NCBI RefSeq assembly: GCF_029893345.1
Contig: NZ_JARXVE010000002.1
Location: 62,001 to 126,000, forward strand
DNA from: Mycolicibacterium frederiksbergense
Lineage (GTDB): Bacteria; Actinomycetota; Actinomycetes; Mycobacteriales; Mycobacteriaceae
Direction of reading: 5' to 3'
Length of the DNA stretch: 64,000 nucleotides
Shown: positions 60,566 to 64,000 of the stretch, piece by piece
Layout of the letters: the number at the start of each line of letters is the position of its first letter
How positions within the stretch are numbered: position 1 is the first letter of the stretch
Notes under the pieces: generated by a model
Database searches by the model: none
What the model saw: only the letters and a program-made list of their open reading frames with translations
Told to the model about the DNA's origin: nothing
Translations under genes and position numbers: made by a program

Positions 60566-61366
60566 TCAGTGCGGCGCGGCGCCGGAGGTGACCTCGAGCA
60601 GGTCGTCGAACGGGCGCAGGTCGCTGCCCAGTTCGGCCACCGTTCTGCGGACCACTGCCACGTCTTTGCCGATGAACTCGCCGACCCGGGCGATGAACGC
60701 GTCGGCCGAACCGGTGGCGGCGATACCGCTGAGCGCGCGGCTGCCCGCGCTGCCGTGGGTGAGTGCGGTCAGCAGCGTCGCCTCGTCGACGCCCAGTTGG
60801 CCGCCCAGCCGGACCCCCTCGGCCACCAGGCCGATCTGCGCGGCGAACAACGTGTTGTTGACCAGTTTCACGCGTTCGCCGCTGCCGATCGGACCGACAT
60901 GCAGCACGGGGTCGGCGTAGCACTCCAGTACCGAGCGGGCCCGGGCCACCGCGTCCTCGTCGCCGCCGGCGAACACCGTCACCGTTCCCGCCGCGATGTC
61001 GTGCGGTCCGCCGCTGACCGGGGCGTCGACCACTCCGACGCCGCGTGCGGCCCCGCGCTGCGCGAGGGCTTCGGCGGTACTGGGGCTGCCGGTGGTGTGC
61101 AGCACCAGCACCGAGCCGGGGTGCATCGCCTCGATCAGCTCCGGGCAGAGCTCACGCACTTGGTCGTCGGTGAACACGCAGACGATCGTCACCTCGGCGT
61201 CGCGGACGGCCTCGGCGGCCGTCGGCACCGCAATGGCGCCCAGTTCGGCCACTGCATCCCGCTTTTCGGCGTCGCGACCCACCGCGTGCACCTGGTGTCC
61301 GGCCTCGACGAGGCGGCGCACCATCGGCGCCCCCATCCGTCCGGCCCCGACAAACCCGACACGCAT
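60566..61366 (-). CDS. 3-hydroxyisobutyrate dehydrogenase-family NAD-dependent enzyme (copy A)
   Basis: 266-residue beta-hydroxyacid dehydrogenase. N-terminal MRVGFVGAGRMGAPMVRRL, substrate loop DAPVSGGPHDIAAGT, catalytic Lys region ERVKLVNNTL, and a C-terminal helical domain KDVAVVR. Oxidises a beta-hydroxyacid or reduces the semialdehyde. ATG 61366 overlaps the stop of copy B by 1 nt (TGATG). Paralogue of the gene before it. Confidence 0.9.
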   Translation of the reverse strand: MRVGFVGAGRMGAPMVRRLVEAGHQVHAVGRDAEKRDAVAELGAIAVPTAAEAVRDAEVTIVCVFTDDQVRELCPELIEAMHPGSVLVLHTTGSPSTAEALAQRGAARGVGVVDAPVSGGPHDIAAGTVTVFAGGDEDAVARARSVLECYADPVLHVGPIGSGERVKLVNNTLFAAQIGLVAEGVRLGGQLGVDEATLLTALTHGSAGSRALSGIAATGSADAFIARVGEFIGKDVAVVRRTVAELGSDLRPFDDLLEVTSGAAPH

Positions 61367-62196
61367 CAGCGGGGGTGGTTCATGATGGCCAGGGCATTGT
61401 CCGCGGCCTGGAAAACGGTCCGGTAGACGGCGCCTTCTGGAACAGAGGCGTTGTCGGCCAGGCTGGCGGCGTGCCGGCAATCCTTCTGCAGCAGGGCCCC
61501 GGCGATCGGCGCCAGGTTGTCCAACGTGCCGCCGAACATCGCGATGCTGTTGAGCGCCTTGCTGGTGGCCGAACCGCGCGAGATCACCTCGCACAGCGCC
61601 TGACGCGGAACGCCAAGCGCTTCACCGAGTTCCAACGCGCTCATGGCGGCACCCAGGTTGGCGCTGAACAGCAGGTTGTTCAGGATCTTGGCGACCTGTC
61701 CGCTGCCGACCGGGCCCAGATGCACGATGGGATCGGCGTAGGTGGCGAACACCGGGCGAACACGCTCGACGATGTCTTCCTCGCCGCCGACCATCACCAG
61801 CAGGGTGCCGGCCAATGCCGCCGGCTCGCCACCGCTCACCGGGGCGTCGATGACCGTAACGCCCTGAGCCGCAGCCTTTTCGGCAATCTCGCGACAGGTG
61901 TTGGGGTGCACGGTGGAGTGAATGGCGACGATGCCGCCCGGAGCCAGCCCGGCCAACACCCCGTTGTCACCGTCGAGCACCTGGCGGACGTCGTCATCGC
62001 CGACCACGCACAGACAGACCAGGTCACTGGCGGCGGCCAGCTCGGCCGGGGAACCGGCGGTCTTGGCCCCGGTGTCGGCGAAAGGCTCAAGGGCAGCGGG
62101 GCGGCGCGCCCACAGAGTGGTCTCGAAGCCGCCTTCGGCGATCCGCCGGGCCATCGGCGCTCCCTGGCTGCCCAGCCCGATAAAACCGACTCTCAT
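61366..62196 (-). CDS. 3-hydroxyisobutyrate dehydrogenase-family NAD-dependent enzyme (copy B)
   Basis: 276 residues, same family as copy A. MRVGFIGLGSQGAPMARR cofactor loop (GLGSQG), substrate loop DAPVSGGEPAALAGT, catalytic Lys in GQVAKILNN and C-terminal LQKDCRHAASLA. ATG 62196 follows GGAGGCAGG. Overlaps the hydrolase stop by 1 nt. Two adjacent diverged copies suggest either two stereo- or chain-specific steps or a heteromer. Confidence 0.9.
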   Translation of the reverse strand: MRVGFIGLGSQGAPMARRIAEGGFETTLWARRPAALEPFADTGAKTAGSPAELAAASDLVCLCVVGDDDVRQVLDGDNGVLAGLAPGGIVAIHSTVHPNTCREIAEKAAAQGVTVIDAPVSGGEPAALAGTLLVMVGGEEDIVERVRPVFATYADPIVHLGPVGSGQVAKILNNLLFSANLGAAMSALELGEALGVPRQALCEVISRGSATSKALNSIAMFGGTLDNLAPIAGALLQKDCRHAASLADNASVPEGAVYRTVFQAADNALAIMNHPR

Positions 62197-63062
62197 CAAC
62201 CTGCCTCCACTTCCACATCGGTGCGGACACGATCCGCTACGCACTCATCGGCAAATGCCAACACCCGGTGGTGGTACGTGCCCGCGGTCAGCCCCAGGCT
62301 GAGGTTGTGTCCGCTGTCGGCGAGTTCGCCGACCTCCACCCGTGATGACGCACCGAACATGGCCGCGATTTCGGCCAGCGCGGCGGAATCGGACTCCCAT
62401 ACGCTTTCGTGGTCACCGGCCGTGAATTGCACTGGGACGGTGATCTGCCCGGCCAACTCCGGAAAGTCCTGTGCTGCCCAGGTTTTGATGACTTGACCCT
62501 CGTACGAGGTGCCCGCCGAGGACAATCCGGCCCCGATGACATCGGCCGGATACAACCGCGCGGGTTCCCACAGTAGGTCCCGCAATCCACGGGGCCGATG
62601 GTCGACCGAGGCATTCTTGAGGATCTCGTGCGCATCGGCGTGATACCGGCGACCCGTGCCCGCCAGCGAAACTCCGAGCAGATCGCCGCTGACGGCCATC
62701 CGGATCGCCAGCTCACAGCCCATCGAATGGCCCAGCACGAACATCGGACCCGATCCGGCGATGCGTTCGGCGGCGCCGAACACCAGGGCGACTCGCTGAT
62801 CGGGGTGTGCCATCGCGTCCGGATAGGCAGCCGACGCACCGTAGCCGGGGCGATCCAGGGCGATCACCGTGTACCCCTGGGCGACCGCCGTCCGCAGCAG
62901 CGACAGTTCCGGATGGCCGGGGCAGTCGAAGTAGGCCGATGTGGTGGCCCCGCCGTGCAGTGCGATCAGGACGGCCCGCGGCTCGGCGGCCTCGGCGACC
63001 AGCGCCGACATCGGGACGCCGTCGACCATCACCACCCTGGGGTGCGGAGCTGTTTTACTCAT
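62196..63062 (-). CDS. alpha/beta-hydrolase
   Basis: 288-residue alpha/beta-hydrolase. ALHGGATTSAYFD oxyanion region, nucleophile Ser in LGHSMGCELA, His in DSGHNLSLG. ATG 63062 has no strong ribosome site, so it may depend on coupling to the upstream thiolase-like gene 14 nt away. First intact gene of the hydrolase-dehydrogenase set. Substrate unknown. Confidence 0.87.
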   Translation of the reverse strand: MSKTAPHPRVVMVDGVPMSALVAEAAEPRAVLIALHGGATTSAYFDCPGHPELSLLRTAVAQGYTVIALDRPGYGASAAYPDAMAHPDQRVALVFGAAERIAGSGPMFVLGHSMGCELAIRMAVSGDLLGVSLAGTGRRYHADAHEILKNASVDHRPRGLRDLLWEPARLYPADVIGAGLSSAGTSYEGQVIKTWAAQDFPELAGQITVPVQFTAGDHESVWESDSAALAEIAAMFGASSRVEVGELADSGHNLSLGLTAGTYHHRVLAFADECVADRVRTDVEVEAG

Positions 63063-63076
63063 GGGGTGCGCATGGT

Positions 63077-64000
63077 TCAGTCGTCCCGGCGCATCAGCAG
63101 GACGCCGCTGGGGGTCAGCCCGCCGCTGCTGGCCACGGCGACGCGGGCGCCCTCGACCTGACGGTCGCCCGCCTCACCGCGCAGCTGGGTGACGGCCTCG
63201 TGGATCAGGCCCATGCCGTGGGTACGGCCGTGCGAGAGCTGCCCGCCGTGGGTGTTGAGCGGAATGACGCCGTCGCGGGCGATGTTGTGGCCACCGTCGA
63301 GGAAATCCTTGGCCTCGCCGATGCCGCAGAAGCCCAGCCCCTCGAGCCAGGACAGGCAGTTGAAGGTGAATCCGTCATAGAGCTCGGCAACGTCGACATC
63401 GCTGGGACGCAACGAGGTTCGCGACCACATGTGTGCGCTCTGACCCAGCACCTGCGGCTCGTGGGTCAACGTGGTCTGGTCCCAGTCGAGCCGCTCGATG
63501 ATCTGGGTGCCCACCGCCTCGAACCGGATCGGCGGCTTGGGGCGGTCGGCGACAGTGTCTATGGCCGAGACTATGACCGCCACCGCGCCGTCGCATGGCA
63601 CATCGCAGTCGTACAGGCCGAACGGGGTGGTGATCATCCGCGCCCCGAGGTAGTCCTCCATCGTCAGCGGGTCGCGGTAGATGGCGGTGGGGTTCAGCGC
63701 GGCGTTGGCCCGCTGATTCAACGCGATCCAGCCCAGCGTCTCCCGGGTGGTGCCGTACCGGTCGAAGTGGCGACCGGCGTTCTGCGCCAACGTGTGTGCC
63801 GCGGAGGTGGCGCCATACGGGTGTTGCCAGCTGTTGGTCCGGCCGCCCATCGGAGGGGTCATCTTGCCCTCCTTGACCAGCTGGCCGAACGTCGCCTCCC
63901 AGAGGGTACGGAAGCACAGCACGTGCCGGGCCATGCCGGTCGCGACGGCCATCATCGCCGCAATCACCGAGCCGCCCGGCCCGAATGTGTCCATGCCGCC
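63077..64000 (-). CDS. thiolase-like / lipid-transfer protein family, N-terminus outside window
   Basis: At least 308 residues of a thiolase-fold protein of the non-decarboxylating SCP-x/lipid-transfer group. GYDCDVPCDGAVAVIVS-like LYDCDVPCDGAVAVI, then AELYDGFTFNCLSWLEGLGFCGIGEA, and NTHGGQLSHGRTHGMGLIHEAV, the His-containing loop of that group. The frame is open to the window edge; the N-terminal part with the usual reactive Cys position is missing, so catalytic status is unknown. The ATG at 63994 is probably internal. Confidence 0.88.
   Translation of the reverse strand, partial: GGMDTFGPGGSVIAAMMAVATGMARHVLCFRTLWEATFGQLVKEGKMTPPMGGRTNSWQHPYGATSAAHTLAQNAGRHFDRYGTTRETLGWIALNQRANAALNPTAIYRDPLTMEDYLGARMITTPFGLYDCDVPCDGAVAVIVSAIDTVADRPKPPIRFEAVGTQIIERLDWDQTTLTHEPQVLGQSAHMWSRTSLRPSDVDVAELYDGFTFNCLSWLEGLGFCGIGEAKDFLDGGHNIARDGVIPLNTHGGQLSHGRTHGMGLIHEAVTQLRGEAGDRQVEGARVAVASSGGLTPSGVLLMRRDD

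Noticed and set aside
1..64000. CRISPR arrays, tRNA or rRNA genes, defence systems
   Set aside because: No regularly spaced direct repeats, no tRNA-like or rRNA sequence, and no Cas, restriction or toxin-antitoxin genes were recognised.

Overview
The window reads as chromosomal DNA of a mycobacterium (Mycobacterium/Mycolicibacterium sensu lato). The reasons are very high GC with frequent GTG/TTG starts, two DUF222/HNH (13E12-type) proteins, a short-chain dehydrogenase of the mycofactocin-associated type, LLM (luciferase-like) flavin/F420-type oxidoreductases, P450s each paired with a CXX?XXC ferredoxin, and long mycobacterial-style intergenic hairpins. This is inferred from family content only; no rRNA or tRNA gene is present to confirm it.

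Almost the whole window is catabolic. There are seven acyl-CoA dehydrogenases, three crotonases, two CoA-transferases (one a tandem fusion), one complete and one partial thiolase, eight short-chain dehydrogenases (one frameshifted), three P450/ferredoxin pairs, one Rieske oxygenase, two 3-ketosteroid-dehydrogenase-like flavoproteins, an MhpA/MhpB/MhpC-type ring-cleavage set, four alpha/beta-hydrolases and three amidohydrolases. They are split among five local regulators (one IclR, four TetR). The set looks like peripheral degradation of cyclic, steroid- or terpenoid-like carboxylic acids or aromatics. The substrate cannot be read from sequence.

Layout. 1-3.9 kb: end of an acyl-CoA ligase, heteromeric acyl-CoA dehydrogenase, crotonase (+), closed by a hairpin. 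4.0-5.5 kb: two SDRs (-). 5.6-6.6 kb: a 12-codon thiolase-like mini-ORF coupled to a MeaB-type GTPase (+). 6.6-9.0 kb: KstD-like flavoprotein and IclR regulator (-). 9.1-17.5 kb: divergent operon of C-C hydrolase, MhpA, MhpB, a second KstD-like enzyme, LLM oxidoreductase, SDR and cyclase (+). 17.6-18.8 kb: first 13E12 protein. 19-30.8 kb: hydrolase and SDR, then TetR, ferredoxin, P450, amidohydrolase, an M24 protein, a metal-ligand-less M24 paralogue, crotonase, tandem CoA-transferase and a frameshifted SDR (+). 30.8-33.7 kb: mycofactocin-type SDR and TetR (-), divergent crotonase (+). 33.8-39.7 kb: seven-gene Rieske operon (-). 39.9-46.9 kb: amidohydrolase plus beta-oxidation operon (+). 47-50.5 kb: TetR, an unknown protein, a small secreted peptide, second 13E12 gene, frameshifted small SRPBCC-like gene. 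50.5-54.5 kb: TetR, acyl-CoA dehydrogenase, APH-like kinase, quinone oxidoreductase (-). 54.6-58.2 kb: SDR, P450, ferredoxin, DUF1330, LLM (+). 58.2-64 kb: P450, ferredoxin, hydrolase, two paralogous 3-hydroxyisobutyrate-dehydrogenase-like genes, hydrolase, partial thiolase-like protein (-).

The most striking unexplained signal is a 15-bp palindrome, GAGAA-N5-TTCTC. It recurs, exactly or with one mismatch, in front of otherwise separate operons (5578, 9049, 18919, 32841, 39732, 55367 and 55456). One copy lies between a TetR gene and its divergent crotonase, which makes that TetR (32065-32784) the best candidate for a regulator tying these loci into one regulon. Other points of note are a catalytic/degenerate M24 pair, a tandem CoA-transferase with the catalytic Asp in one half only, and an aromatising-dehydrogenase plus class III meta-cleavage cassette arranged like steroid A-ring opening but built from different enzyme families.
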